Shown: positions 1-9,449 of the stretch, in pieces | Layout of the letters: each line of letters opens with the position of its first letter | Position numbering within the stretch: the first letter of the stretch is position 1 | Assembly (NCBI RefSeq): GCF_004340665.1 | Contig: NZ_SLWO01000002.1 | Location: forward strand, 601,254 to 665,253 | Source of the DNA: Pedobacter psychrotolerans | Lineage (GTDB): Bacteria > Bacteroidota > Bacteroidia > Sphingobacteriales > Sphingobacteriaceae | DNA: 64,000 nucleotides | Direction: 5' to 3' | Translations under genes and position numbers: made by a program | The notes under the pieces: model-generated | What the model was told of the DNA's origin: nothing | The model's database searches: none | The model's input: only the letters and a program-made list of their open reading frames with translations

Positions 1-93
1 TTAGGTTTTGAGAAAGTTGTGCAACTGATGTTACAAAATAATTTAATTAATTTGCTTGTACAATGTATTGATACTTGACCTAACAACTCGATA

Positions 94-747
94 CTATTTA
101 ATTTTCTGAAGGTTTCCCCAAAGCAGTTTTTTTGCACTTAAATCGCTATCTAAGAGGTGCAGATTAGGCGCAAAAATAATCCTGGTTGTTTCATGCGTGA
201 TAATTTCATTTTGCCATTCATAATTCAATTCCAAATCGGCAATTTCCACACCAAAGGAAAGCATGATTAAAGGTTTAAAAAACTGGTGAAAAGATGCAAA
301 ATTAGTGCCCGGATAAGTAGCATAATTGACTAATGCAAAATCAGCAGTTCCTAAATCAACAGCCTTAACAATTTTTCGGAGTAACTCTTTCCCTTGTTCA
401 GTGCTTACATCGTTCGTATGATCATTCACTAAAATCAAAACAGATTTTTTATTTCCGCCCAAAAACTTAAATGATTTTTCTGTCTTAGAGTCTGTAATAT
501 TAGGCAGAATCTCGACGTTTTCTTGTATATTTTTTGGTATTTCAATATCCTTAGCTAAAGAAATCCCTGGGTTTATCGAGGGTGTAGCAATATTAGTCTC
601 AGGTTTAATTGCAATAGAAATTTCTTCTAAAACAGGCTCTGCAGCAACATGATGCGATATTTCCACATTTTCATCTTTCACTAAAAATACTTCTTCAGTA
701 AAAAATAATCGTAAAGCATTCGCATTGTTGGTAACCTGGTTTTCCAT
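94..747 (-). CDS. Hypothetical protein, possible psi-like (HolD-type) polymerase accessory fold
   Basis: A 217-residue soluble protein with no signal peptide and no membrane segment. The first ~95 residues look low-complexity and linker-like (many E, I, P, N). The C-terminal ~115 residues look like a compact alpha/beta domain: a hydrophobic strand (SVLILVND), a helix, a second strand (FALVNYA), and a closing segment that ends in a helix (KKLLWGNLQ). This layout reminds me of the DNA polymerase III psi-like proteins of Bacteroidota, but I see no decisive motif, so the function stays open. The ATG start sits 65-95 bp from the divergent gene, so the two promoters share a short region. Confidence 0.6.
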   Translation of the reverse strand: MENQVTNNANALRLFFTEEVFLVKDENVEISHHVAAEPVLEEISIAIKPETNIATPSINPGISLAKDIEIPKNIQENVEILPNITDSKTEKSFKFLGGNKKSVLILVNDHTNDVSTEQGKELLRKIVKAVDLGTADFALVNYATYPGTNFASFHQFFKPLIMLSFGVEIADLELNYEWQNEIITHETTRIIFAPNLHLLDSDLSAKKLLWGNLQKIK

Positions 748-842
748 TCGTATTTTTGTAGGAGAATAATTTCTGTTAAAATTAGTTAAATATCTTATAA
801 TCGCCCTGCTTATTGTTACTTTTATCCCTTAAAATTTATAGA

Positions 843-1439
843 GTGCTCCGTGTAAACAAGGCTTATTGCTTATTCGTTTTCAGCTTTATTTCCAGCTATT
901 CGTTTGCTCAGAACGTTGCTGTGATTAATGCTAAACCTGTAAGTGCTAAAGAGTTTCTTTGGGCCTATAAAAAGAGTCACAATGGAAGCATCAGTGCAGG
1001 TTATGAAGATTTAGCATCATATCTAAACTTATATATAAATTTTAAACTAAAGGTTTTAGATGCCCGTGAAATGGGATTAGATAAAAATCCGGTTTACCAG
1101 GAAGAAATCAAAACTTATGAAACAGCATTAGAGGCTCATAAAAAAAATAGTGGAGTTAATAAAAACTATGACTTATTGCTTAACGAATACCGTGAAGGCG
1201 TTTTAATGTTTAATGTTTCTGAACAGAAAATTTGGAGTAAAGTACAGGAAGATGAACAGGGAATTATAGATTTTTATCAGCAAAACAAAAAGGACTATAA
1301 TGCACCTTTAAGTGAAATTAAAGGTCAGGTAATAGCAGATTACCAACAAAATTTAGAGGAAAACTGGCTCAAGGGCCTCAAACAAAAATATCAGATTAAG
1401 GTAAATGAAAACGAGTTAAAAAAACTTGCCAAACCATAA
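843..1439 (+). CDS. Secreted PpiC/SurA-like protein without a parvulin domain
   Basis: The open frame begins with TTG at 813, but a GTG at 843 gives a cleaner signal peptide (about 22 residues, cut after SYSFAQ), so I use that start. The mature part is mostly helical and carries the chaperone-like N-terminal layout of SurA/PpiC proteins: 'NAKPVSAKEFLWAYKK', then 'LNLYINFKLKVLDAREMGLD'. About 198 residues is too short for the parvulin domain, so peptidyl-prolyl isomerase activity is unlikely. It probably acts as a periplasmic chaperone with the full SurA-like protein that starts 46 bp downstream. The family call is from the helical pattern and context. Confidence 0.7.
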   Translation: MLRVNKAYCLFVFSFISSYSFAQNVAVINAKPVSAKEFLWAYKKSHNGSISAGYEDLASYLNLYINFKLKVLDAREMGLDKNPVYQEEIKTYETALEAHKKNSGVNKNYDLLLNEYREGVLMFNVSEQKIWSKVQEDEQGIIDFYQQNKKDYNAPLSEIKGQVIADYQQNLEENWLKGLKQKYQIKVNENELKKLAKP

Positions 1440-1485
1440 ATACTGGTTAATAAATAGTATAATAATCGCAAATATAAATAATAGA

Positions 1486-2853
1486 ATGAAAAAAGTTTTT
1501 TTAGTAGCAACCGCATTAATTTGCTTGTTTTTAAATAGTTATGCTCAACCTGGAAAACATAACATTGATAAAGTTGCTGCTGTTGTAGGAAATAACATTA
1601 TACTGCTTTCTGATTTAAATCAACAATACACACAATATCTTTATCAGGGCAATCCTGCTAATGAAGATATTAAATGTAAGATTTTGCAAAATACTCTTAC
1701 CCAAAAACTTTTAAAGCAACAGGCAGAAATCGATTCGGTAATGGTGGAAGACGGGCAGGTTGATGATGAAGTAAACAAACGTATGCGTTACAGCATGCAA
1801 CGTGCAGGTGGACAAGAGCGTTTAGAGCAATTCTTAAATAAATCGGTGCTCCAGTACAAAGATGAGATCAGGCCATCTGTTAAAGATGAATTGATTGCAC
1901 AAAAAATGCAGGCAAAAATTACTGAGAACATTAATGTTACGCCAATGGAAGTTGAAAAATATTTCAAAACCCTTGGAGATAGTATTCCTGAATTTAATAC
2001 AGAAGTAGAAGTTGGAGAAATTATTTTAGATCCGAAGCTTACCAAAGCAGAGAAACAAAGGTTCCATGATAAAATTGAAGCGCTTCGTTTAAGGGTAAAA
2101 GGTGGTGATGATTTCGGCGTTCTAGCTAAAACTTATTCGGAAGATCCAGGTTCATCAGCAGATGGTGGTGATTTAGGTTTCTTTGACAGAAGTACTATGG
2201 CGAAAGAGTTTACAGCTTGGGCATTTAAACTTAAGGCTGGTGAAATGTCGCCTGTTTTTGAAACAGAATTCGGTTTTCACATTTTACAGGTAATTGAACG
2301 CCGTGGGGAGCAAGTACATGCACGTCACATATTAGTAAGGCCTGCAACTACACCTGAAAGTTTAACGCGTTTGAAATTACATGCAGATAGTATCTACAAC
2401 AAAATCTTATCAAAAAAGATAAGTTTCGCAGCTGCTGCAAGTTTATATTCTGATAACAAGGAAACCAAATTTAATGGTGGTATGATGCTTAATGCAGAAA
2501 ATGTACAGGCAAGAAGTACTTTCATTCCGATTGATAAATTAGATCCATCCGTATTTTTAGTGATTGATACCATGAAAATAGGTGCCATTTCAAAACCGAA
2601 TCTTTATACCGCTGCTGATGGTAAACAAGCCTACCGTATCTTATACTTGAAGTCTAAAATCCCACCTCATAAAGCAAACCTTGCTCAGGATTTTCCGAAA
2701 ATCAGAGATGCTGCTCAAAGTGATAAAATTAATCGTACTTTAAGCGAATGGTTTGAAAAACGTCGTGAAAGCACTTACATTAAAATTGACGATGAATTTA
2801 ATACCTGCAATGAGTTAAAGATTTGGACTAAAACCTCCACAGCCGCAAAATAA
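1486..2853 (+). CDS. SurA-like periplasmic peptidyl-prolyl isomerase
   Basis: Folding chaperone and cis-trans prolyl isomerase for outer-membrane proteins in the periplasm. The ATG at 1486 starts a clear signal peptide (MKKVFLVATALICLFLNSYA), preferred over the upstream in-frame ATG at 1426. After a helical SurA N domain (roughly residues 25-165) come two parvulin repeats. The first has FGVLAKTYSEDPGSSADGG, DLGFFDR and FGFHILQVIERR; the second begins with ARHILVRP and continues to FNGGMMLN. The length of 455 residues fits the family. It forms a probable operon with the shorter PpiC-like gene upstream and the MoxR ATPase 5 bp downstream. Confidence 0.92.
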   Translation: MKKVFLVATALICLFLNSYAQPGKHNIDKVAAVVGNNIILLSDLNQQYTQYLYQGNPANEDIKCKILQNTLTQKLLKQQAEIDSVMVEDGQVDDEVNKRMRYSMQRAGGQERLEQFLNKSVLQYKDEIRPSVKDELIAQKMQAKITENINVTPMEVEKYFKTLGDSIPEFNTEVEVGEIILDPKLTKAEKQRFHDKIEALRLRVKGGDDFGVLAKTYSEDPGSSADGGDLGFFDRSTMAKEFTAWAFKLKAGEMSPVFETEFGFHILQVIERRGEQVHARHILVRPATTPESLTRLKLHADSIYNKILSKKISFAAAASLYSDNKETKFNGGMMLNAENVQARSTFIPIDKLDPSVFLVIDTMKIGAISKPNLYTAADGKQAYRILYLKSKIPPHKANLAQDFPKIRDAAQSDKINRTLSEWFEKRRESTYIKIDDEFNTCNELKIWTKTSTAAK

Positions 2854-2858
2854 AACGA

Positions 2859-3821
2859 ATGCAGTACAAAAACGAAGTAGAAGCTGTTAACGCACTTCAC
2901 CTGGCTTTTAACAACATTAAAGCTGAAATTGGTAAAGTTGTTGTTGGACAAGATGAAATCATCAAATCTGTTTTAATCGCCATTTTTAGCAACGGACATT
3001 GTTTGCTGGTTGGTGTACCCGGATTAGCTAAAACCTTACTCGTTCAAACAGTTGCTGCAGTTCTTGATCTCGATTTTAACCGGATTCAATTCACACCAGA
3101 CTTAATGCCCAGTGATATTATTGGCGCAGAGATATTAGGAGAAGACAGGCATTTTAAATTTATTAAAGGGCCTGTTTTTTCCAATATTATTTTAGCTGAT
3201 GAGATTAATAGAACACCCCCTAAAACACAGGCTGCTTTACTGGAAGCCATGCAGGAAAAATCAGTTACCGCTGCCGGACAAACGCATACCTTACCAAAGC
3301 CTTTCTTTGTTTTAGCTACACAAAACCCAATTGAACAGGAAGGCACTTATCCCCTGCCGGAAGCACAACTCGATCGTTTTATGTTCAATATTCAGTTGAA
3401 TTACCCAGCATTTGCAGATGAACTGAACATTGTTCGTAACACCACCAGCAACAAAACCGTTCAGTTGCAAAAAATTATTCACGCGGATGACATTCAATAT
3501 TTCCAGCAGCTGATCAGAGAAATTCCAGTAACCGATCATGTTTTGGAATACGCGGTAAAACTGGCTTCTAAAACACGTCCAAATAGTGAATTTGCAACGG
3601 ATGCAGTAAATAAATACATCAGTTGGGGTGCAGGCCCCAGGGCTTCACAATTTCTTGTTTTGGGTGCAAAATGCCATGCTGCTGTAACTGGCAAATATGC
3701 ACCAGATATTGAAGATGTTCAGGCTGTTGCAGAACCTATTCTTCGCCACAGAATTGTTCGCAATTACCGTGCGGAAGCAGAAGGCTTATCTATAGAAAAG
3801 ATTATTAAGGATCTTTTGTAG
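2859..3821 (+). CDS. MoxR-family AAA+ ATPase
   Basis: Cytoplasmic AAA+ ATPase of the MoxR group, whose members act as chaperones that assemble or activate other proteins, often VWA-domain partners. Visible motifs are the Walker A variant GVPGLAKT (residues ~50), the Walker B stretch IILADEINRTPPKTQ, sensor 1 in FVLATQNPIEQEGTYPLPEAQLDRFM, and a C-terminal lid ending in RHRIVRNYRAEAEG. The length of 320 residues is normal. It starts 5 bp after the surA-like gene. No VWA or DUF58 partner lies next to it, which is unusual for MoxR operons, so its client is unknown. Confidence 0.93.
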   Translation: MQYKNEVEAVNALHLAFNNIKAEIGKVVVGQDEIIKSVLIAIFSNGHCLLVGVPGLAKTLLVQTVAAVLDLDFNRIQFTPDLMPSDIIGAEILGEDRHFKFIKGPVFSNIILADEINRTPPKTQAALLEAMQEKSVTAAGQTHTLPKPFFVLATQNPIEQEGTYPLPEAQLDRFMFNIQLNYPAFADELNIVRNTTSNKTVQLQKIIHADDIQYFQQLIREIPVTDHVLEYAVKLASKTRPNSEFATDAVNKYISWGAGPRASQFLVLGAKCHAAVTGKYAPDIEDVQAVAEPILRHRIVRNYRAEAEGLSIEKIIKDLL

Positions 3822-3938
3822 CACCTTTGATTTAACACCATACTTTTTCAATTTCATTTTCTGGCTGGCACTTTTTTATCATTTGTTTATTTTGATATCT
3901 TTAAACATAAATTGTTTAAAACCCTAAAAACAAATCAG

Positions 3939-4478
3939 ATGAAAACCAAAGCATTTATCTTTTTTATCCTGTTTCAATTGTTATTGGCAACTGCTTTTGC
4001 TCAGAAAAATGCGGGTTTAAATACTTTATTAAATAAAAATGCAGAATTCATACTCCCACAAACAACCGATAAAATTTCTGCAGCTTTACATGCAAAAACC
4101 ATTATCACAGATAATGTGAATGATGGCGAGCGATATGCAGAATGGATTACTTCATCAGGTTTAGGAGTCTATACCAATCTCGGAGATGAGAAGACGGTTA
4201 ATGATATCTAGTTCAGTATTCCTGATGATCGATATATCATGATTTCAGGTTTGCCATTTAATCTGGTGCTGAATAAAACGACAATTGATGAGGCTATGGC
4301 TAAATTTAAGAAGTATAATGTAAAAAAGTCAAAACTTAGTGATGGCAGCTTCTATTCAAATGGTACAAAACTGCTTTTTAAAAAGGGCTCTCACTATATA
4401 ACCCTATCCTACAATGATCAGAATCTATTAAAATCTCTATCCATTATGCGCTTCATTCCTGATCCTGCTGCTGGATAA
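3939..4478 (+). pseudogene. Secreted hypothetical protein interrupted by an in-frame amber codon
   Basis: The ATG at 3939 starts a signal peptide (MKTKAFIFFILFQLLLATAFAQ). Translation runs 90 codons to TAG at 4209-4211. The same frame then stays open for 88 more codons to 4478, with clearly protein-like sequence on both sides (…GDEKTVNDI, stop, FSIPDDRYIMISGLPF…). One substitution therefore splits what was probably a ~178-residue secreted or periplasmic protein. I do not recognise the family. A restart at ATG 4239 would lack a signal peptide. Readthrough or a sequencing error cannot be excluded. Confidence 0.75.
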
Positions 4479-4617
4479 TTAATTTTTTCATTTGAGATTA
4501 ATAGCTGTTAATTATCTGCGCTACAAATCACATTGTAAATCTTTATTTTCTATTTTTGTTGTTATCTTTACACCCACACAATAACAAAGCATCAATTTAA
4601 AAATCAAAATATTCGAT

Positions 4618-4818
4618 ATGTCAGCTCACGATTCACACGCTCCGGTTCAGGATACAAAAGGAATTTGGACACTACCTTTAGCCGCATGGATTATTGTTTT
4701 AATTCTTCTTGTAGCATTCACCAGACCAATTTTCCATCATGCAGAAGAATCAACTTCACATGAGAAAACAGAGAAACCACATTCAAAAGCTGAAGAAGCA
4801 GAGACATCTCATCACTAA
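4618..4818 (+). CDS. Small single-pass membrane protein, histidine-rich tail
   Basis: A 66-residue protein with a polar N-terminus (MSAHDSHAPVQDTKG), one membrane segment (about residues 18-39, ending before FTRPIFHH) and a charged C-terminal tail rich in His, Glu and Lys (HHAEES…, SHH). It has its own upstream intergenic region and is followed directly by a strong terminator, so it is probably a monocistronic gene. Its function is unknown. The His/Glu tail could bind metal, but that is speculation. Confidence 0.65.
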   Translation: MSAHDSHAPVQDTKGIWTLPLAAWIIVLILLVAFTRPIFHHAEESTSHEKTEKPHSKAEEAETSHH

Positions 4819-4832
4819 AATATTACTGGCAT

Positions 4833-4862
4833 AAAAAAAGCGATGACATCATCGCTTTTTTT
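4833..4862. terminator. Bidirectional intrinsic terminator
   Basis: A-tract, stem AGCGATGA, loop CA, stem TCATCGCT, T-tract. It is symmetric, so it can serve both the plus-strand small membrane protein and the convergent GDPD gene. Confidence 0.9.
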
Positions 4863-4870
4863 ATGGATTT

Positions 4871-5755
4871 TTATTTCACCTGATTCATCAGATTTGGGAA
4901 GTCAGTAATCACGCCATCAACCCCCAGGCTCATAAAATACTTTAAATCTTTAACCGTATTCACCGTCCACGGAATGATTTTAATACCCATTTCGTGACAG
5001 CGATCTACCAGCCCTTTACCAACCAGCACCGAATATGGGCTATAAATGGTTGGATTAAAACCTAATTTTTCAATATAATCCTCAAAAGGTTCCTTCTCAT
5101 CAATGAGCAAGGAAGTTTTCACTTTAGGATATTTTTCATGTAGATATTGTAATGTTCGCATATCAAAAGATTCGATAATTACCCGTTTGGCAATCTTTTT
5201 AGTATTTACTACATCCATAATTAATTCTACAAATTCAGCTGGTTCAGGATGGAATTCATTATCGCCATTTTTGATGGTTTTGGTTTCAATACTATAAACT
5301 GGTTTGGCTAAGCGATGTTCTTTAACATAGGCCTCTACAGCATCTATCGTTTTAGAGAGTAATGGTTTATAAGCCTTGAATTTCATTTGTCCTGGAAAAC
5401 GGGCATGAATCTTACTTCCTACATCAAATTTTTTCACCTGCTCATAATCCATCTGATAAATATTGTAGTTTTTCTGATCCTTAAAGGAAATCGGTTTGCC
5501 GTTGGGCAATAATGAAATTTCATTGTTAAAATAGGGCTCCTGAGATAAAACAACTTGTTTATCTTTTGAAATCACAGCATCCATCTCTAATGTCGTTACA
5601 CCTAAGTCCAGGGCTTTTAACATTCCTTCAATTGTATTTTCGGGCATAATGCCTCTCGCTCCTGCTTTGCCTTGAACATCAAACTTTCTTTTCTGTGCCG
5701 ATGCTTGAAAGAATAATAAAATAATAGCAGATAGGATGAATAGTTTTTTATGCAT
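4871..5755 (-). CDS. Glycerophosphodiester phosphodiesterase-fold secreted protein, probable pseudoenzyme
   Basis: The GDPD TIM-barrel fold is clear: MPENTIEGMLKALDLG at residues ~37-52, TLEMDAVISKD at 55-65, YSIETKT, and a C-terminal GVDGVITDFPNLM. An N-terminal signal peptide (about 20 residues, cut after ASAQ) places it in the periplasm or outside. Family enzymes hydrolyse glycerophosphodiesters with two catalytic histidines, one in the HRG motif and one in the 'SHEP/HD' motif. Here the first reads G-K30-A31-G and the second S-Q72-E-P, so both are lost. The acidic metal ligands E57 and D59 remain. The protein may bind a ligand without cleaving it. The length of 294 residues is normal and there is no frameshift. 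Confidence 0.9.
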   Translation of the reverse strand: MHKKLFILSAIILLFFQASAQKRKFDVQGKAGARGIMPENTIEGMLKALDLGVTTLEMDAVISKDKQVVLSQEPYFNNEISLLPNGKPISFKDQKNYNIYQMDYEQVKKFDVGSKIHARFPGQMKFKAYKPLLSKTIDAVEAYVKEHRLAKPVYSIETKTIKNGDNEFHPEPAEFVELIMDVVNTKKIAKRVIIESFDMRTLQYLHEKYPKVKTSLLIDEKEPFEDYIEKLGFNPTIYSPYSVLVGKGLVDRCHEMGIKIIPWTVNTVKDLKYFMSLGVDGVITDFPNLMNQVK

Positions 5756-5844
5756 AAATTTTGTTTTTAGGGTAAACGTAAAACCCAGTTTTAAGTTGTA
5801 ATTAATTATTAGATAACAGTCTCAAAGCTTTGCCCGTTAGAAAT

Positions 5845-5872
5845 AAAAAAAGCTTTCCTTTTACAGAAAGCT
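5845..5872 (-). terminator. Intrinsic terminator of the NTF2-like gene
   Basis: On the minus strand the RNA reads AGCTTTC, loop TGTAAAAG, GAAAGCT, then a run of T. It lies 24 bp past the stop of the gene at 5896-6753. Confidence 0.85.
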
Positions 5873-5895
5873 CGTTCAATTCACATTTTGGGCAA

Positions 5896-6753
5896 CTATC
5901 TTTCAGCAGGAACAAATGCTTGTACAATCAGATTCCAACTGGCATCTGCAGCTTTTTCATACACAAAAACGTAATTAAAACTTTCGCGTAAATCTGCCTT
6001 ATAATCTATGGTAGCCACGCCAAAGGTATAGGCTAAATCACTGCCTATGGCTTTATCTACCCCTATAGTTTTCAGGTTAATTTTACTAATCATTCCGTTG
6101 TAAAACGTAACAATTTTACCTTTCCCGGTGATAAGATCATTCCCTGGAAATAATAACCTTGCATCATCTGTTAAGAAGCCTCCAAAGGCCGCAACACCAT
6201 GTGTTTTTAAAAAGGTATTTAAGGTTTTCTCTGTGGTGAGAATAATATCTTTTCCAGCTTTAATTTCCCTTTCATTTAAAAACTTTGGCGCAACATGGTC
6301 CTTCGGTTCAATAAATTTTGCTGCTGTTTGGCCCAATGGCTTGTTGCTTGAGGTTTCCAAATCTATGGCCAGCTTCCATTTGCCATTTTCTGATTTCCAG
6401 ATGGATAAATATTGACCATATTTTTTCTCTGCACCATCAACTGTATAAGGACCCGTAGTAAAACCTAAATCGCCACTATGAGAAACCTGAGCTAAGTTAG
6501 GCTCCCAGGTAACTGATTTTTCGCTATTGGTTTGGGCATTATAATATGTTTTTACATTAACCGGGTTTGGACGAAACACCAAAGCACTTGCTAATGAATG
6601 TGCCAGATAGGCATCTTTATCACCATTTTTTGCAACCGATTTTGCGAAATCTTTTTCTGCATTAACCAGAGATTTTGTAGTTCCATCATTTTTTTGCGCG
6701 ATTGCACTCAGCGCTAAAAGTGATGCGATTGCTGTTGAAAATATTTTTTTCAT
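5896..6753 (-). CDS. Secreted protein with two NTF2/SnoaL-like (DUF4440-type) domains
   Basis: The start is the ATG at 6753, which opens a signal peptide (MKKIFSTAIASLLALSAIA). The longer frame from 6822 only adds a charged extension. The 285-residue protein appears to be two tandem cone-like NTF2 domains. One covers residues ~30-150 (KDAYLAHSLASALVFRP…, IWKSENGKWKLAIDLE); the other covers ~165-280 (LNTFLKTHGVAAFGGFLTDDARLLFPG…, ASWNLIVQAFVP). Domains of this type bind small molecules or act as enzymes, and I cannot pick a substrate. Its start lies 78 bp past the stop of the M28 peptidase gene, so the two could be co-transcribed. Confidence 0.8.
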   Translation of the reverse strand: MKKIFSTAIASLLALSAIAQKNDGTTKSLVNAEKDFAKSVAKNGDKDAYLAHSLASALVFRPNPVNVKTYYNAQTNSEKSVTWEPNLAQVSHSGDLGFTTGPYTVDGAEKKYGQYLSIWKSENGKWKLAIDLETSSNKPLGQTAAKFIEPKDHVAPKFLNEREIKAGKDIILTTEKTLNTFLKTHGVAAFGGFLTDDARLLFPGNDLITGKGKIVTFYNGMISKINLKTIGVDKAIGSDLAYTFGVATIDYKADLRESFNYVFVYEKAADASWNLIVQAFVPAER

Positions 6754-6831
6754 TATATGTTTAAGTATAGTTGTGCGAATATAAAATTTTATCAGTTTGC
6801 TGACTTCAAAAGTAATCAACAATTACACAAT

Positions 6832-7815
6832 TTATTTTTCGCGAAAGATGGTTTCCAACACAGTTTGTCCGGTGGCTTTAAGCGTATTCCTATCAATATT
6901 GGCCAGGTTATCCAACTGCGTATGCCAGTTGATGTAGAAGCCACTGTTATCGTTATAATGGATAATATCTATTGAAGGTACACCAGCCTTATTCATCCAG
7001 AAATGATCATCAACCAGTTTCCCGCTAGGTAGATTAACAAAATATGAACCGAAGCCAATCTCATTGCCTATCGCCCATACATTATTAACTACATCTGGTG
7101 CAGACTGGCGCGAAATTTCATCCTGCGTAAATTGTGCATTACCGCCACCAACCATGTCCAGGTTAATGCCATATCTTGCCTTGTAACCTTTTGCTATTGC
7201 ATTTTTCGACCAATACTGAGAGCCTAAACACCAGGTTACTTCGTCTGGAGTTTCGTCATTCGCTTTACCGTAATCTTCCAGATCCCAAAGAATAAAATCA
7301 ACACCTACATTAGGTTGTGTTTTCTGGATTTGGCGAGCCATTTCTAAAATGACTGCCACGCCACTGGCTCCATCGTTCGCAGCATCAAAGGGCTTATTGT
7401 GGTTGGATGGATCGGTATCCTGATCAGAAAAAGGACGGGCATCCCAATGTGCGGTAACCAGTATTCTTTCTTTCTTCTCTGGATTGAAACTGGCCTCAAT
7501 ATTTTTCAACTGAAAAGTTTTGCCGTCGTATGTTTTTGTCTTCTCTCCTTTTACTTCAACCGATGCGCCGAAAGATTTCAACCTGGCAACCAAATAATCG
7601 GCACATTTTTGATGTGCCGGAGTACCCGGAATACGGGGACCAAAATCTACCTGCGCTTTTGTATACAGGTAAGCGCTATCTGCATTAAACTCCGGAGAAA
7701 CCAATTTTACAGCTGCACTGTCTGTGGTTTCCTCGTTGTTACTTTTCGATTTATTTTTACATCCTTGCACTCCAAACAGTGCAATTAATGGTATGATTAG
7801 AAGTTTTTTATTCAT
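6832..7815 (-). CDS. M28-family zinc peptidase / glutaminyl-cyclase-like lipoprotein
   Basis: The N-terminus is a lipoprotein signal (MNKKLLIIPLIALFGVQGC, lipidated Cys19), so the protein is anchored in an envelope membrane. The M28 fold shows TAHWDARP, then NDGASGVAVILEMAR (metal-binding Asp), WDLEDYG (acidic Glu/Asp pair), NLDMVGG and the late His in WHTQLDN. This motif set and the length of 327 residues match bacterial glutaminyl-peptide cyclotransferase-like M28 proteins as well as aminopeptidases; sequence alone does not separate them. ATG start at 7815; the NTF2-like gene lies downstream on the same strand. Confidence 0.9.
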   Translation of the reverse strand: MNKKLLIIPLIALFGVQGCKNKSKSNNEETTDSAAVKLVSPEFNADSAYLYTKAQVDFGPRIPGTPAHQKCADYLVARLKSFGASVEVKGEKTKTYDGKTFQLKNIEASFNPEKKERILVTAHWDARPFSDQDTDPSNHNKPFDAANDGASGVAVILEMARQIQKTQPNVGVDFILWDLEDYGKANDETPDEVTWCLGSQYWSKNAIAKGYKARYGINLDMVGGGNAQFTQDEISRQSAPDVVNNVWAIGNEIGFGSYFVNLPSGKLVDDHFWMNKAGVPSIDIIHYNDNSGFYINWHTQLDNLANIDRNTLKATGQTVLETIFREK

Positions 7816-7845
7816 TTGGTAAATTTTATAGCAGGCAATTTAATT

Positions 7846-7882
7846 AGGAAGACTCAATACTCCCGACTTAAGACTCCAAACT
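7846..7882. repeat. GACTCC-type low-complexity intergenic repeat
   Basis: Short degenerate run of 'gactc/actcc' units between the M28 and cysS genes. Similar runs occur at about 11348-11382 and 42853-42895. No coding potential. Confidence 0.5.
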
Positions 7883-7886
7883 TAAC

Positions 7887-9347
7887 CTATGCCTTACTCC
7901 AGGTTGTTCCTTCCTTACTATCTTTCAGTTGAATCCCCAGCTCCTGCAAACCAATTCTGATTTTATCGGAGGTAGCATAATCTTTATTGGCCTTTGCTTC
8001 CGTACGGAGATCAATCACCATATCCAATACGCCATTTAAATCATTACTTCCAGCATCTTCATCTTTTAAACCAAGAATATCAAAAACGAAATCGTTGATT
8101 AATTGCTTTAACTGTTCCAGCTGATCTGCAGAAATTTTGGCTTTTCCATCATATACTGTGTTGATAATCCTAACGGCTTCAAATAACTCGGCTATCAGAA
8201 TCGGACTATTAAAATCATCGTTCATTGCGTTGATGCAATTCTCTTTGATCGTTTCGATACTAAAGTTACTTTCATCAGACACTGTTAATTTATCCAACAA
8301 ACTAATCGCCGCCATTAGTCTTCTGAAGCCTTTTTCAGAAGCATCAAGTGCATCATTTGAAAAATCTAAAGTGCTGCGGTAATGTGCCTGCAACATGAAA
8401 AATTTAACCGTCATCGGGCTATAACCTTTTCTTAAAAGCTCGTGGTCTCCGGTAAAGAGTTCCAATGGAAGAAACCCATTTCCGGCAGATTTAGACATCC
8501 GCGTACCATTCACCGTAAGCATATTGGTATGCATCCAGTAACGGGCAGGTTGTTTATGACTGCAAGCTTCTGATTGCGCAATTTCATTGGTATGGTGCGT
8601 GGCTGCAAGGTCCATCCCACCACCGTGAATATCAAATTCATCGCCGAGATATTTGGCGCTCATGGCTGAACATTCAATGTGCCAGCCTGGAAAACCCAAA
8701 CCCCATGGAGATTGCCATTGCATTAAGGTTTCTGGCTTTGCTTTAATCCATAAGGCAAAATCTAAACGGCCGCGTTTTTCATCCTGACCACCCAATTCAC
8801 GGGTGTTATTCAGCATATCTTCCAGGTTCCGGTTGGTAAGAATGGTATAATTATATTCTTTACTGTATTTTTCAACATCAAAATAAACATTTCCGCCAAT
8901 TTCATAACCATAACCATTGGCAATAATGACCTTAATCATCTCAATTTGCTCAATAATATGGCCGGTTGCTGTAGGTTCGATACTGGGCGGCAAGGTATTA
9001 AACATGCGCAGCACATCATGAAAACCTAAGGTGTATTTTTGTACAATTTCCATAGGCTCCAGTTGCTCTAGTTTCGCCCGTTTGGCAAATTTATCATCCC
9101 CTTCATCACGATCACCTTCCAGGTGACCTGCATCGGTAATGTTGCGCACATAACGAACCTTAAAACCCAAATATTTAAGGTACCTGAAAATTAAATCGAA
9201 AGATATAAAGGTGCGGCAATTGCCTAAATGCACATCGCTGTAAACTGTAGGACCACACACATACATTCCAACATGGTTTGCATTGAGTGGTTGAAAAAGT
9301 TCTTTCTTACGTGAAAGCGTATTATAAAGCTGTAAGCCAGTATTCAT
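7887..9347 (-). CDS. cysS: Cysteinyl-tRNA synthetase
   Basis: Class I aminoacyl-tRNA synthetase that charges tRNA-Cys in the cytoplasm. The Rossmann HIGH-type signature is HLGN (in [12 protein letters not shown]), the KMSKS loop reads RMSKSAGN, and zinc-binding residues lie in YVCGPTVY (Cys), GWHIECSAM (Cys) and [13 protein letters not shown] (His, Glu). A C-terminal helical anticodon-binding region ([13 protein letters not shown]…) follows. The length of 486 residues matches the family, and the ATG start gives the usual [16 protein letters not shown]-terminus. Confidence 0.98.
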   Translation of the reverse strand: MNTGLQLYNTLSRKKELFQPLNANHVGMYVCGPTVYSDVHLGNCRTFISFDLIFRYLKYLGFKVRYVRNITDAGHLEGDRDEGDDKFAKRAKLEQLEPMEIVQKYTLGFHDVLRMFNTLPPSIEPTATGHIIEQIEMIKVIIANGYGYEIGGNVYFDVEKYSKEYNYTILTNRNLEDMLNNTRELGGQDEKRGRLDFALWIKAKPETLMQWQSPWGLGFPGWHIECSAMSAKYLGDEFDIHGGGMDLAATHHTNEIAQSEACSHKQPARYWMHTNMLTVNGTRMSKSAGNGFLPLELFTGDHELLRKGYSPMTVKFFMLQAHYRSTLDFSNDALDASEKGFRRLMAAISLLDKLTVSDESNFSIETIKENCINAMNDDFNSPILIAELFEAVRIINTVYDGKAKISADQLEQLKQLINDFVFDILGLKDEDAGSNDLNGVLDMVIDLRTEAKANKDYATSDKIRIGLQELGIQLKDSKEGTTWSKA

Positions 9348-9449
9348 ATTGCAAATGTAATATTTACCAGCGTAAAGTTTGAGGAATGGAAAATTGTTTA
9401 GTTAACTGAGTAGTTAATTGACAATTCTTAAATGAAAAGGATAGGTGAA

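Noticed and set aside
1..93. Possible gene end at the window start
   Set aside because: Stops in every frame and no protein-like sequence over more than ~10 codons; treated as plain intergenic DNA.
7399..7788. 129-residue plus-strand ORF opposite the M28 peptidase
   Set aside because: Antisense shadow; composition (many Cys, Phe, Arg) is that of a random opposite frame.
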